Below, piece after piece: positions 1-18,147 of a DNA stretch of 64,000 nucleotides (positions are counted from its first letter, which is position 1; each line of letters begins with the position of its first letter). A program made the position numbers and the translations under genes. This DNA comes from Sinonovacula constricta (lineage: Eukaryota > Mollusca > Bivalvia > Cardiida > Solecurtidae): assembly GCA_007844125.1 (NCBI GenBank), contig CM017558.1:24138982-24202981 (forward strand), given 5' to 3'. Below the pieces are notes generated by a model. The model was not told where the DNA came from, made no database searches, and saw only the letters and a list, made by a program, of their open reading frames with translations.

Positions 1-1323
1 AGGAAGGAATGGAGGTCATCTGCTAAAAAATAAATACAATATTTATGCAAATATGAGTTATATCTACCGATCTCACTCTTGATTACTGCTAATCCTCATC
101 AGGCGATTATAAGCAGCGTGGCATCGTAGGAAAAAGTTCATAAAACATAGATCATTAATGAGACAATCATTACAATAAAAAACGTAGACTTATCCCAACA
201 CGCTGTTGTTCAATGCTAAGTTTTGTAAATTAGCTACACAGTAGAAGCATATTCTAGCTTGTGGTGGTGGAAAAGGGTCATGTATGTTATTTATTTTAAG
301 TTTGAGTGTTAATTGGAAATATCTCTTTTGAGGAAGTTCAGTCCAGGAACAATAAAACATTAAGCATGAGAAACTGGTCCTAGTGCTTTGTAATGAAGGT
401 GGTATCTGCTTAAAGCATGTCTTCTGTAAGACATTTTGTGAAACCCGAAGATTCTATAGCTTAAATTCTAAATAATTTTCTTTCCCAGTCTACTTGTTTA
501 GAATGGGCTGATTGTAAGGAAACGAGTATAATCATGTGTTGAAAGTCGTGTAAATAGCAGAGTCATTAGAAAGTTCAATTTCAAGGACTCTAATTGATAG
601 TTCGTTAAAACATAACATAGATGGAAATTGATTGTTTATAAAATGACCTTAAGGAAGTTGCCAATATTGAAGTTTTTAAGCTGGTCTCTTAGATATGGAA
701 ATAATGTTTAGCCTCTTTATAATATTTAGTACAAAACTCGTTTGTGGTCATTTTCATTTTCTTTCAGGTTAAAGTATTTTTTTCACATATTGGGTATAGA
801 TCTCTTTGACTAAGAATTAAAATTCGGGTTTAACGTTTCATATCCGGAAGGTTTCACGTTCTGATATACATTATACCTCTTAAGATTAAGTGTCATAATA
901 ATTCTATTTGACCCTGAGATTTTTTGGCATTTTTATAAGTATAACTTTCTCTCATATGATTTACGCGTAGGCCACTATTCGTTAGCTGAAGGGATTGTCT
1001 ATTTTCTGAACAATTGTGCTGGCCTAAATGATCATGTAGTTTGAGTTCTGTCCAGTTAACCTATTATTTACTTTAGACGTTCTTCCGCAAGTGTCTTATA
1101 TAAACGGTCGCATGATAATCAATAAAATTCAGAGATTTTCCCGATTACATCATCTATATTTTACTTATACTTGTGATATTTTGTCTTTACTATATCTTAA
1201 CACAACATCGTTATGCTACGTTACTTAAAGGAAGTACAGTCAAACATATCAATAAATAATTGCTTTGCGACAAGTGTTGCGCAGATATATTTTTTCGGAA
1301 AATGATTACATGTCTGGCTACAG
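1..1323. other. Intron sequence upstream of gene A exons
   Basis: AT-rich sequence with no exon I can support. The preceding RPTP exon, which should carry the D1 active-site motif HCSAGxGR, is not visible here, so this is probably all one intron. Confidence 0.5.
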
Positions 1324-1470
1324 GCCCAATACGTCTATCTTCACGAGGCTCTAGCTGAAGCTATTCTGTTCGGGACAAGGTCCATAACACAAGAACAGTT
1401 TGAGGACCAGTACGAGTACATGAATAATAAGGATAAAGATGGCTCTTCCAGATTTGGCAAACAATTTAAA
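1324..1470 (+). CDS. Gene A exon: end of PTP D1 and linker
   Basis: Acceptor CTACAG precedes 1324 and donor GTAGGT follows 1470; 49 codons, phase 0 at both ends. AQYVYLHEALAEAI matches the conserved QYVFLHEAL helix near the end of an RPTP D1 domain. The linker that follows is rich in charged residues (QEQFEDQYEYMNNKDKDG). Confidence 0.85.
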
Positions 1471-4400
1471 GTAGGTGAAGATATTGGGCCTGGTGCACTA
1501 TGTCACAACTACCTTTTCAGACGTGTCAGGTATTACATATTTGTAAAAAGATGTAAGCATTAAACATGAAGCATTGTATTCTAGCTGATTTCTTATATTA
1601 TTTATTCAAGTTGTATTCTGAAAATAACTCAAAACGGGCTAAATTTAATACTCTAAATTAAACACTTATTGTTTTTATTCATTTCGCAACCAAACATAGA
1701 TACTTATTATAACTTATGTTTATTCAGATGACTAAACCTTATTTAGCTTGATCCATCGAGAAAATTAGGGACTATAGAAAACGTAAGCTGCTGTGAAGCT
1801 AGGGAATCGCTTTTATGGAAAAGTGAAACCTAGTCTAATAAATATAAACTAAAGACTATGTAAGATTGTTATGTGCCTTAAAACAGAAAAGGTGTGTTGA
1901 CAATGTAACAATTTCTTAATAGTTAATTGCCGACAGCATCGAGAAGGTTGAGACTGTAATTGAAGAGACGGAATACTCTAACGTAGAATGGAATGTCAAC
2001 GATGGTAGGTCAACATTGTTGTCTTCCTTCTGAAAAGTTCAGAATTTATATGTCGACGTATAAATGTTATATTAACATATAAGGCACAATCATTTCTAGT
2101 TGAACACCAATTACACAAGAAGTATGACTTATAAATAAATATAAAAATGAATCCTTACATTAGGTCCTCAATGGAATTCATGTAACTGTGTACGGTTATT
2201 AAGATGAGTTTCCTCTTGGTTAACCTGCCGTGACTACCTGATTGTAGGAATAGAGTAGGGAATATACTGGGGTGTCTTTTTAACAAACCATTATATTTGC
2301 TTTAACACATTTCTAATAATTGAATATTTACATTATCTATTTATTTATTTTTTACGTTTTCATATTTTGTCTATATTAATTATTTCAATAAATCTCAGTT
2401 ATTTTTTCCTTTCATAGAGGGCGACGTCAGTATAGATGCCTGCAACACAGCAGTTGACGTGGCCTTTCTGCCGGTACTTTCTTTCCATTTTGTTTGACCA
2501 AATTAAGATCGACAGCAAGGATCTGTTAACGAGTGTAACATACTCATGATTTAAACTCATACTGACAAAGCTTCTTTTACTTTTGTCTTGTTTGATAGTG
2601 TTGTTATCGCACTAGCCGGTCCACGTGTCAGTCATTTATGAGTCAATTATGACAAAGTGTAATATTTTATCTACCATAAATGGAAGAGTAAATGTTCTAC
2701 TTTAAAAAAAAACAACAACACTTAACAGTAATTACGAATGTTATATTATGCAAATTTATCATTTCACATAGATGGTGACTGGCCCCAAATCGTGTCTGTT
2801 AGTTAGGTTCCTCGAAACAGATAATGCAGAGATGTTCTGGAAAATCATAACTAAATTCTCCGTAACGACCATTGTCATGGCAACAAGCACAACACACCCC
2901 AATTACGAGGTAATCACGGGACTTTTCTGGCAGCTCATACTGCTGTCATTGTACAACAACAATGGCGCATTTAAGTGCCAGTAAGTTTGTTCAATATAAA
3001 GAACTTAAAATGTATAACCACGCATTTTGAACATGGTAATAATTTTATTTAGAAGGACTTCAATAACCAGTCACTTCGATTTTAATACACGGTAATTTAA
3101 GAGTATTATAAGATCCTTATGTCTAACATTTTATTACTCTTTAACATTGAATCCTTGTGTTTGCTGCATAGAACAAAATCTGCATGCTGTTGCTATGAAC
3201 TTGGTGGCTTAAGTTCCAGTCTTTTTTTAAGCTTATAAGTGGTGAAGTTTAGGTAGAATTGCAGATCCTCAAGAAATATAGATTTGTAACTAGATATTGC
3301 AGTTTCTTCAATATGAGCTTTTCATTTTGCAAAATGAACATTCAAGTCAGTGTTATGCGGTTCCAGGTGAGTTTGAACTTGGACGGGACGGACCGATGGT
3401 CGAACGGTTCACTGCATATCCAGATGGTATCATGTGACGAGAAGTCCAAACAAAAATCTTTCTGCCTGGTAAAACACCATCGCATTTTCGGATATATTGT
3501 GACTAGTATTAAAGTGACAAATTTAATCATTAACATGACAAAGGTCTTCAAATTAATAATTGGTAGGGACTGTGTCTTATGTCAGTACATTATTACATTG
3601 ACATTTAATATTTAGTTATTAAAAAACTTATCATTAAGTGTAAATTATTGTTTCGTGTACATTATTTAAGTTATTCTTTTATAACACTATCTTTTCAGAA
3701 TGAATAAATTGATTTTGCAGTTTTAGAGCAATTAACTGAGTATGGGGTACCAGGAGGGGGTATTAAAATTACGGACATATGTAGTTCAGTGTTAAGCTTA
3801 AAATTTAGTTTTTATCACTCTTTTAAAAACACAAACTTTTCTTCTTACGTCGCGTTGAAATAAAGTAAAGGACCTTACCCTGAAATATAATTTTCTGGTT
3901 TTATAGCTGATCATTAGTGCGTAAAACAAATAACTTTCCGAATCAGTCTTATGTATTCTTCAATATTTTTTGCGCCGTTTTGTTACAGTGACGAAGATAT
4001 TTGGCCATTGCAATACCTCACCATATCGTATGTTCGCTTTTGTTCGGTTTTATAATATGGCTAAAGACAACTTTGTTATTAGATCAAAAACTATGTCAAA
4101 TGCAAAAAAAACACACAACTTTTTGTTAATTTAAGTACGTAAAATGGTGTTCATCCACTGTTCAAACACAGAATGGCACGACCAAGGTGACCCAGTTCCA
4201 GATCCTCGGATGTGAAGGGAAGTCTCCAGTACCACGTGACGTCAGAGCTGTAGTGGCCACCCTGAACAGCATCAAAACCTGGCTAGAAGAGCAGGAAAAT
4301 CCTGGACCTATCCTCATTCATTGCGGGTAACCGATGTTTATATAGTTTGAGGTTGTCTAACAATTTTGTTGTCAATATTTAGTCAATTTGTGGCGATCGG

Positions 4401-5499
4401 ATTTTATACCGACCGATTAAAAGCAATAAGTTACACATGCAATACAAAATTATCACATTGATATTTGATATCACAATCTCTATGTGCTACGCAAACATTA
4501 TCTCTATTATTTGTCACAAAAGAAATGCGTAATTTTTGTTACAGTTGCTATGCTTATCTTATCATATTTTAATTGCCATATGTTTATTTCCTAGTACAGA
4601 CCGATTGTATTCTGCAGTCTTTGTGTTTGTTTTGATTTGTCTTGTTTAAGCACTCCCATAACGGCATGTTGTACTGTTCTTTATTAAGCGATGGTACTTC
4701 CACTTCCGGTTTAATAGCTGTAATACTAAACGAGATACTCCGCATGAAACTTCAAAATGGCACCATTAACATTGTGGAGTCAGTGAAGACGATGAAGGCG
4801 GAGGAGAAGAATGTCGTCACATCGGCGGTATGGAAGAGTTAAAATACTCTTATAAATACGTGGTTGTTGATGACAAAGCCATCGTACATATTGTAGCTCG
4901 ATCAAAACGTAAAGTAGGCATGAATGATCGTTCACAATAAAATGAATACTGGCTCATGGACAATTTGAAAATGCTTTGTTTTAAATGTAAGAATTTTAAT
5001 AAAATATTTTTGGACATCACAGCATGTGCTACATTCCATGCATGTTGAATATCGTTTCTGTTTTTCAGCTCTAGTTTATGTAAAACAATGCATAACTTAT
5101 CTTCCACATTTTAATAAAGATTTGGCTCATGGTTAATCGCAGCATGTTGTGTATTTCATGCATGTTTAAAAATTATCATAACAACATATCATAAGTTGTA
5201 CCGTTAAACACAGATATATTAATTAAATTTGGCTTGATTATTTCATTTTATTTCATATTAATCATTATTGTTAAATTATCAAAGTACAAAGAAGGCAGTA
5301 TTTTACTATATTATGTATAATACTATAAACTATTTAATTCTGTTGGATATTTTCGTTAAACATAATCGTGCACCAAGTTAATGTTCAATGATAATGACCG
5401 TATGTTTCCATATTCCAGGACCAGCTACAGTTTTGTTACGATGTTGTTTGGGCCTACCTACACCCGAACGTCCAAGAAGATGTCTATATGAATGTATAA
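1324..5499 (+). CDS. Receptor-type protein tyrosine phosphatase, 3' end (gene A, partial)
   Basis: Eight exons (1324-1470, 1923-2004, 2418-2473, 2772-2909, 3367-3498, 4172-4326, 4689-4827, 5419-5499) join in one frame to 930 nt, 309 residues plus a TAA stop at 5497-5499. The first exon carries the end of catalytic domain D1 (AQYVYLHEAL, like the QYVFxHEAL of RPTPs) and the D1-D2 linker. The rest is a D2 domain: MVTGPKS and FWKIITKFSVTTIVM, then PGPILIHCG joined to DGTSTSG, and a C-terminal helix DQLQFCYDVVWAYL. The protein would act at the cytoplasmic face of the plasma membrane. D2 is degenerate: the P-loop Cys is present but the essential Arg is Thr, and the WPD loop reads GCEG. The exon with the usual CxxYWP segment was not found, and the middle exons (2418-3498) are the least certain. 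Introns are 298-673 bp and hold nothing recognisable. The 5' part, with ectodomain, TM and the D1 active site, lies left of the window. Confidence 0.8.
1923..2004 (+). CDS. Gene A exon: D1-D2 linker
   Basis: Acceptor AATAG precedes 1923 and donor GTAGGT follows 2004. In the frame left by the previous exon it reads LIADSIEKVETVIEET and onward without a stop. This resembles the linker helix that precedes D2 in tandem RPTPs. It leaves phase 1. Confidence 0.65.
2418..2473 (+). CDS. Gene A exon: start of D2
   Basis: Acceptor TTCATAG, donor GTACTT. Reads EGDVSIDACNTAVDVAFLP in phase, corresponding loosely to the D2 segment around the usual INAV motif. The match is weak; the exon is supported mainly by its splice sites and phase (enters phase 1, leaves phase 0). 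Confidence 0.55.
2772..2909 (+). CDS. Gene A exon: D2 core
   Basis: Acceptor CACATAG, donor GTAATC; 46 codons, phase 0 at both ends. MVTGP corresponds to the FIxTQGP motif of PTP domains, and AEMFWKIITKFSVTTIVMAT to the FWRMVWEQ..xxIVML strand that follows it. A read-through alternative ending near 2980 is possible. Confidence 0.75.
3367..3498 (+). CDS. Gene A exon: D2 middle
   Basis: Acceptor TTCCAG, donor GTGACT after 3498; 44 codons, phase 0 at both ends. Reads VSLNLDGTDRWSNGSLHIQM and onward to HHRIFGYI. It lies where the variable beta strands before the WPD loop of D2 should be. Sequence similarity is weak, so the boundaries are less certain than those of the flanking exons. Confidence 0.5.
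4172..4326 (+). CDS. Gene A exon: D2 WPD-loop region to P-loop Cys
   Basis: Acceptor AACACAG, donor GTAACC. Contains KVTQFQILGCEGKSPVPRD, where active PTPs have QFxxxxWPDxGxP; Trp, Pro and Asp are replaced by Gly, Cys and Glu. It ends with PGPILIHC plus two bases of a Gly codon, the usual position of an intron inside the HC(S)AG motif. Confidence 0.85.
4689..4827 (+). CDS. Gene A exon: D2 P-loop second half
   Basis: Acceptor TTAAG before 4689, donor GTATGG after 4827. The start was chosen because it alone keeps the frame after the phase-2 donor at 4326 and restores the P-loop HCGDGTSTSG. The invariant Arg of HCxxGxxR is Thr here. EILRMK and ESVKTMK match the helices after the P-loop. The frame is also open upstream to 4642, but that reading does not join in phase. 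Confidence 0.8.
5419..5499 (+). CDS. Gene A last coding exon
   Basis: Acceptor TTCCAG. Reads DQLQFCYDVVWAYLHPNVQE and ends DVYMNV before TAA at 5497-5499. The EQYxFCYDxxxEYL helix is the usual C-terminus of a PTP domain. Candidate poly(A) signals AATAAA lie at 6478-6483 and 6658-6663. Confidence 0.88.
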   Translation, partial: DQLQFCYDVVWAYLHPNVQEDVYMNV

Positions 5500-11391
<5,892 letters not shown>

Positions 11392-11935
11392 ATTACGCAA
11401 GTAAGCAAGGGAAATTGCTTATAAGTTAAAAAGTGTTGGTGTTCATATTCTCATTTTAAATATACTTTTTCAGACAAAGAGTGACATTAATATTGTAAGA
11501 TATATATACCTTTGTTAATTACTGTGTTTTGCAATTGCATGTAATAACTGTGGTTGGCTAAGAAGGTATTTAAAGAATCATGTTGTTTTATAGAAAATTA
11601 GAGATAATCTTGTATTACATGTAACTATTATGTGAAATTTACAAATATGCTATACCAATCAAGCGTTGGAAGTTTGTTGTAAATGACTATAGAAGTGAAA
11701 CAATGTGTTCTGTAGAAAAGCATTTTAAAACAAAATCGTATATATCCTTTAACTCTAAAAATTACCTTATAATACAACACAATTATGTATTTTCTCTCAA
11801 CATTTAAAGAGAAATTTGTAATTAATGTGTCATTACGTTATGTAAAATAACAGGTTGCGTGACCTATATGACGAAGCAACGACATTTAACGCAATAATAT
11901 CCTACCACAAACGACTGTAATTTGATTGCTTTGAT

Positions 11936-12011
11936 GATATACATATACAAGGAACCCTGGGTGAGATGGGCAAAAGAGCCGAATAAGGAGTCAGTTTATT
12001 GGAAAATTAAT
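11936..12011 (+). pseudogene. Relic of the cytoplasmic-tail exon of a gene B-like receptor
   Basis: Clearly homologous to gene B exon 14 (47170-47252): it encodes IYKEPWVRWAKEPNKES where gene B has IYEEPSVRWSKEPTKES. The intron sequence after it also matches (GGTAACC and the following ~100 bp). The acceptor AG has become AT, a 7-nt deletion falls in the segment that encodes the SAYATL motif in gene B, and the last exon base is changed, although GTAAAC remains at the donor. It is a dead exon of a duplicated receptor. Confidence 0.8.
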
Positions 12012-12439
12012 GTAAACATGTCAGGTAACCTATAAACGCCCATTAGTTTGTTTACACCAGCGCAAACAAGGTTTAACATTATGTATTACTTAGGAAATAT
12101 ATTTTAAGTTTGCGTGAAGTAACGCCAAATTTATCATAGTTTCGAGTTCAGATGCGTATTAATTTAATCACGAAGGCCGTAGACATGAGTTATAAAATTT
12201 ATGCATCTGAAGGAGAAACCGTGATATATTGGGCGTTAGATGACGAAAAATTAAAGTCTTTTTCCATTCTAAACATTTTACAATAAATTTTGACTGAAAA
12301 GGGAAACAAATGCAAACTTCACTGTGAACTACAATTTACGCAATGTTGTTAGGTTGTTTCCCTTGACTGTTCTAATTCAGCCCCACGAACATCCTGGTAT
12401 TTTTTTAATACCAAAAACAGATGCTTATTTATTTATTTA

Positions 12440-12600
12440 TTATATCGTAATGTAATACTTATGTTATCAGTAACACTCTGTATGTCAGATTTAATTACTC
12501 GTATGTCTTAGTCTTCTGACGATATTTTATTTGATTCTTTGGTTTCTGTTGTTTTCTTTAAAACCGACATGATTGCAGTTTTGTAAGTCTTCAATAATCG
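12440..12600 (+). repeat. Duplicated segment matching about 51.06-51.24 kb
   Basis: Shares a 17-nt exact run TTCTGACGATATTTTAT and diverged flanks with the region downstream of gene B near 51130. Same strand and same order relative to the tail exon, so part of one segmental duplication. Confidence 0.6.
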
Positions 12601-13156
12601 ACTTGAACTCTATCTATAGTACGAAACAATTAAAAAGCATGATACATTTTATGTCATAACCACTTTTTAGAAATAATCAAGCATAGCGTGTTCAATATTA
12701 TTTTCCGAGTTTGAAATGTAATGACTTAGAGGAAAATTATTTTCCCTTAAGTGTGTATTTGCCTCCAAGTGGCGTTGTAAGTGCATCCGTTTTTCCTGCC
12801 TGACTGGAAAGTGGTCAGTTGATGTGGGTTTTTTTTTTCAATCAGCATTGAGAACTCGGCTCCATGTTTAACAAAGACGGTATCGACTGAACTGAAATTG
12901 AGAAGAAGAAAAAAACACAAGTTGAGGCAAATTTTGTTTTGAGCAACAACAAAAAACAACAAGGTGAATTCGTTAAGGAAAAATGTTAGTCTGCCGGTAG
13001 TTGCAAAGCAGGAACAGATAGACATTACATGGAGATTTGAAGGAAACAAGAAACAGTATTATTTCAATTATGCACTTCAAGAAGAAATAAAACAGTATAT
13101 TTGGGCCATTTCCAATCACAAAGTGGACTACACTAAAGAACTGTAGCCTGGCGCGT

Positions 13157-13560
13157 GTGGGAAGTTCGGTCAATTCCAGCGGACGTGCCACAACACTCGA
13201 GGTATTCAAGCAGCCGTTCAGTTCAGAAAGTAGTGCCAGAAACCAAAAGCATGGTACCGATTTTAAAGATAAGCTTTGCATGTATGATAATATGTTTTTC
13301 GTTGAAAACAGATTTGCAAATGAATATTTTGTTTATGAACAAGGTCAGAGAGATATTGTTATTGAGAATAGACTTAAAGAGCATATTCCATTTTCGAAAG
13401 ACATTGGATCTAATCAATTTATCGATAAATTATATGGTGATTTCGTTAGTCAACTCAGATGTTTTAGAAAAAAAAGCTATTACCATCCACAAGGAGGTAA
13501 ATGTTTTATTTGTATCCAAGCATTGGTAAAAACACGTCTTATTCTTTATTTTACCTAAAT
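13157..13560 (+). pseudogene. Possible relic of an RPTP juxtamembrane exon
   Basis: A 133-codon open frame whose second half reads RDIVIENRLKEHIPF and then FIDKLYGDF. This resembles the helical segment before D1 in receptor PTPs, but the match is by eye and weak. It sits between the tail-exon relic at 11.9 kb and a possible D1 piece near 13.7 kb (ENHYKS, where PTPs have KNRYKN), the order expected for an RPTP. An AGGTAAAT donor-like site lies at about 13496. It could instead be a chance frame or another inserted element. Confidence 0.35.
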
Positions 13561-14819
13561 TAATGAGTATGTTTAGCAATCTGTAACATATGAATATTAT
13601 GATATAAGCTTTGGTATGTCTTAAAAAGTTGGCTTCATAATACATTTTAATATCCATTCTTCCTATCATTATAATGATATGTTTTCTTAATACGAAAGGA
13701 TCAGGACGAAGAGAATCATTACAAGTCTATGCATTTTGTGTTGGTCGTTTCCCCGTGTCCCGTATTTTACAATAAGCTCACCAGACCACTGACATCAAAA
13801 TGGATGGGCGAGGGTAAAAGAGTTCTAATGTTGCTTTTTTTTGGATGGCGGGTTTGTCACACATGATGATAATGGGCAGAGGCAACAGCTTGTAAATAAG
13901 TTTTGCTTCTCTCTGGCCTGATCCCTAAGTTGAATAAGTGTGCTAGGGACCTAGTGCAAGACATGGAGTGGTAAGGTGTCATTTTGTATATGGTCATTCT
14001 TTAAATTAGAATTCATAAAAGAAGGATTAGCATGAATACCAATACCTTGGACACATTTAAAGGCTTTAAAATTATTTCAGTACGAAAGGAAGCAAGTTTT
14101 GTTTGACAGATTTTTTATTTGAGTATCGATGAAGCGAGCGCGCGTTGTCTAGAGATGGTCGAGAACAATTAACATTTTCGAGACATTTTTGTGATTGCTA
14201 AAGAAGTATACAGTGATACATCAAATGTTTCTTATGCCAGATATGATGGTATTAAGGTCTTTAGTTCATGTTCATTCAAGTCGTAGGGCTAATGGTTAAC
14301 GAACAATAAATGAGCTAGCAGTATCTGTGTTCAAGGTTCCATGAAAAAAGATTTATAAGATGTGGGGACTAAAATGTTCCATTTTTCGGCGAAAAAAATA
14401 TTCATTTAGAAGTAAACAGGCTTCGAGTCAGATCATTTATCTCAGGTTGTAGACAGTAATTATTTTGGAAATTGTGTGGAATGTACTTGAGATGTTACGA
14501 GGGAGATGGGATATTTTGACGTTGATGTCTTGCATTTGAACACAATGCCAAACATGTCAGATTTTTAGTAAAACTTACGAAGTGTTCGAAATCAGCTAGT
14601 ATAAATGGGTTAAGATTTAACAGGTGCCTGAGTTTGGACTTTATGTTTCACTTTTAACTCTAAAGCTTAGAGTTTTGAGCAATAATGACATAATGTAATG
14701 TACAGTTGTTGCAGTCGTAATGGAATATAAATCATCTAGTTTTTGGTCTTTGACTTAGTATCTGACAAGGCAGTGTATTTAAGGAAGTTAAAAGGGATTC
14801 GACAAAATGTGTTCAAACA

Positions 14820-15030
14820 TAAACATATCATTATTAAAGGAAATAAAAATAAAATAAGTTAAAGGCAGTTAGACAAAAGATTGTACCAAACAAGTGACTC
14901 CATGCCCAAACAGTATGGCTTGTAAAAGATTCATAAAAAGATACCCCCTCGCGTCCCATTGTATCGAGTATATAGAGTGATATTTACCTTTCGGCCAAGT
15001 ATTTGCCTTTGCAGTATGTCAACAAAAAAC
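14820..15030 (+). repeat. Duplicated segment matching about 51.87-52.07 kb
   Basis: Strong match to the downstream flank of gene B. Both contain TATCGAGTATATAGAG and then TTACCTTTCGGCCAAGTAT, and both have AAAGGCAGTTA and GCATGGCTTGT-like runs before that. Same orientation. Outer end of the 11.9-15.0 kb duplicated block. Confidence 0.85.
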
Positions 15031-18000
15031 CTTGTAACGTACGAGGTTAGTGTGCTACATGCTATATACTTCTTGTTCAAGATATATTATGTTCCGTAGT
15101 TTCACCCAAGGATGGTACTTCACAATGGAAATGCTATTGCACGTTATTTGTACTTTCACTTTATGTCTGTTCAAATTTTAGTTAACTCTTACAAGACTAT
15201 TTAATATCCGACAATGCGTCAAACCAACAAATATTTTGCTTTTAAGTAATTCAGGACAAGATTCGATAGCTTTTATAATTTTACAATATTTCTTGATCGC
15301 AACATATGTTTTCTTCTTATACGTGCCTACTAGAAACAGATAATTTAGTACATGTATATGTCATCAACCTCAGTATAAAGGTCTTCCTCATCTAATTTGT
15401 GGAGAGGGTTTCAACAAAAATGTTTTAGTTTTGAAGTATATTGTAGCGACACAATTATGATCATTGTAGATAGTCCAGTTATACCACAAAAACATGTCGG
15501 GGTTGAACCACCGCCGTGCATGTCAGCTTAAAGATGACATGGTTTCAGCAAATATCATTTTTGTTATATAAGTAACACAAGCATGTACAGGTTAAGGGAA
15601 TCAAGTGTCGGTGTGCCGTAAAACCCAAAATACAAATACAGGTTAAGGGAAACGAAAACTTTGATATATTTTATAAGCTTTATTCTATATGTATGATATT
15701 AAATACTACAAAGTTGCGTTACAAAGTATAAATAAAAAAGATGGATGCGCGACCACAGGGCGTCACATAGAGTATGCGCATTGAGTTCATGGGGAACAAG
15801 CGTTTATGGTCACATTATTAAAATAAACAATAGATTGTTTCAGGACTTAAATGTAGTAAACGATAAACATCGATGGGTATTCAATGTCCAATATTATTAC
15901 TTCTTCAAAGTAAATAAATTGCCTGCTAATGTGCATTATTCGTTGTTGTCTGCAGCCTTGATAATTGTGTCATTACAAACTGTACTAGTAAAATTGGCAT
16001 AGAATACATTTGTCTTACAAAACAAATCAAAAAGACCTTGACGAACTGTTGCTATTCCTGTTATTCGCTGGTATCGTGCTATTTGCTATTGTCTGCTTTA
16101 TATATGTTTTACAATTGCAAGCTGGGAATTGTTTTTGACTGTAACATTATTGTCGCATTAACAGATTTATTCCATAAAAGGCAGTCCAGTTCGGCGCCAA
16201 AAATAGTTAACTTTAGGCTTAAGATAAGGTTGCAGGTTTCTTAAGTTATACTGTTTTTACTAAGACGATACGAAAGATACCTAGTAGATAAATGTTTTTT
16301 CTAGTGGATATTTATCAGAGTTAACTATGTATTTTAATCGCAAAGTTTAATATTTATACCGGTCTTAAACACTTACGAGTTTGATTCACACTTGCCTCTC
16401 CGCTTGTTACAAATGTTCTTTTTGGCGGGAGGGGTCTGCTTTCAGTGGAAGTTATATATTATATTACTCACTAATCTTGAACCAAAAGTAGTGTACCCTG
16501 TAGAGCAAATTTACTCTTGTTTAAAACTTACTTACAACCGAACAGACAACCGCATCTATATATAACAAAACTCTGTTTTGATGAATAATTAAATCAGTCA
16601 AGGTCTGTTTATTCATTTTCTCTTTATAGAATTAACCAATACACGACGGAAATAAACTTGAATATATAGGATGGGTAAGGACGTTACCTTTAAAGCCAAA
16701 ATGCAGAATTTTGTTCTAAAGATACTTGTCATAATGCTGTAAGCTACTTTTACAAATAAATTTAAAGATGTTTAAACAAGCATCAAATAAATCTAATTAA
16801 TAGACGTATTATTGAGGCAATGTTCTTTTACTAATGTACCCTACCTTTGTCCCCATGCTTTATGATGCTAACGTAAAAAAGAGTTTCTTTTTATAAATCG
16901 TGCCCATATAGAGACTTTACTATTTTTATAAATATATTTATATTATAATTATATTTATAATAATTATTTATAATGTACTCTACAAATGTCTCCATACTTA
17001 ATGATATACACGTTAAGCCAAAAAAAAATCATCTTCATAAATCATGTTCATTAAGAGCCTTTTACAAACAGGAAGATGATTATGTTATTGCTACTCTTAG
17101 AATTTTAAATGATTTAGTGTTTCTATATACTACATTTACCACCAATCGTCTGGTGATTATTGTTTGTGTGTTTGTTTATTTGGTTATCGTCCCACCAGCA
17201 GTATTTCAGTTATCCGGAGACGGTGTCCACAAATATAGTGCTGCCTTCACTGTCTATAGCCGACGCTCTACCGATTGTGCTACATGCACACGGTCCGGTC
17301 GGTCTGAAGATTATATTATTATTTACTAAATAGTGATTTGTTCTCATGCATTTATTACAAATGGTATAGCAGCATTGGGTTTGAGATTAATTTAGCAACA
17401 AAACAAGAGCATTTTCTTGATGCATGTATATTACAGAGCGCCACCGAACACAATTTATTGCGACATCAAGAGGTATACCAGCAACTTAAGAAACTTTGAT
17501 CGAAAATGCAGCATTCGGGTATCGGTTGTTGTTACTAATTATATCCATGTAGTATACACTTGTTTCATGCCTTTCTGTGATTCAGTCGATATTCCGCCCA
17601 AAAACTGGCGAGTTTTGAACAATTCTAAGTGTCATCTCGGATACGCATTGGTAAGCAGTTGAGGCTGTTTTAAAAAAAATGTGACAAATACGGGTATTCT
17701 TAAATAGATACGGAAGATCGATAAATCAAAGATCGGAAAAGCGATACAATTATATGAACATGACACTACCTCCCTATAAACACTCTCTGTCGGTTTATGT
17801 AAACAATTAGATGCATATGTATATAGTTTTAACCTGAACCCGTGTGTGACTTAACTTGTATCAAGGAAATAAACGTATTATGTGTGTTACTTAGACTTTA
17901 AAATACTTAAACAATGGGCATCTTCCTTGTTAGCAGTTAATCTTCCTGCTTACAGCAAACAAGTTGACTATATGCTAATTTGACCTTTTGAAAGCACATT

Positions 18001-18147
18001 CATACTTTACACATCAGTAGTTGGCTACACGCTGATAACTAAGATTTTAAAGTTGAAAACAAACGATTAATTTTTCAGAAAACATTCATCATCGCTTTCT
18101 TTTGCATACATATTTCTTTATTTTTAAATGAAAAATATATATGGAGG
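15031..18147. other. Spacer upstream of gene B
   Basis: AT-rich; no gene, RNA or transposon recognised. The short phrase ACAGGTTAAGGGAA occurs twice (about 15588 and 15639). The promoter and 5' UTR of gene B should lie near its right edge but no clear promoter motif is seen. Confidence 0.45.

Noticed and set aside
3259..3366. Upstream extension of the gene A exon at 3367 in the same frame
   Set aside because: The TTCCAG acceptor at 3361-3366 and the phase of the preceding exon favour a start at 3367; the extension has no PTP-like sequence.
4642..4688. Start of the D2 P-loop exon at the upstream AG (4651)
   Set aside because: It breaks the frame after the phase-2 donor at 4326 and adds residues not seen in PTP domains; the AG before 4689 restores a proper P-loop.
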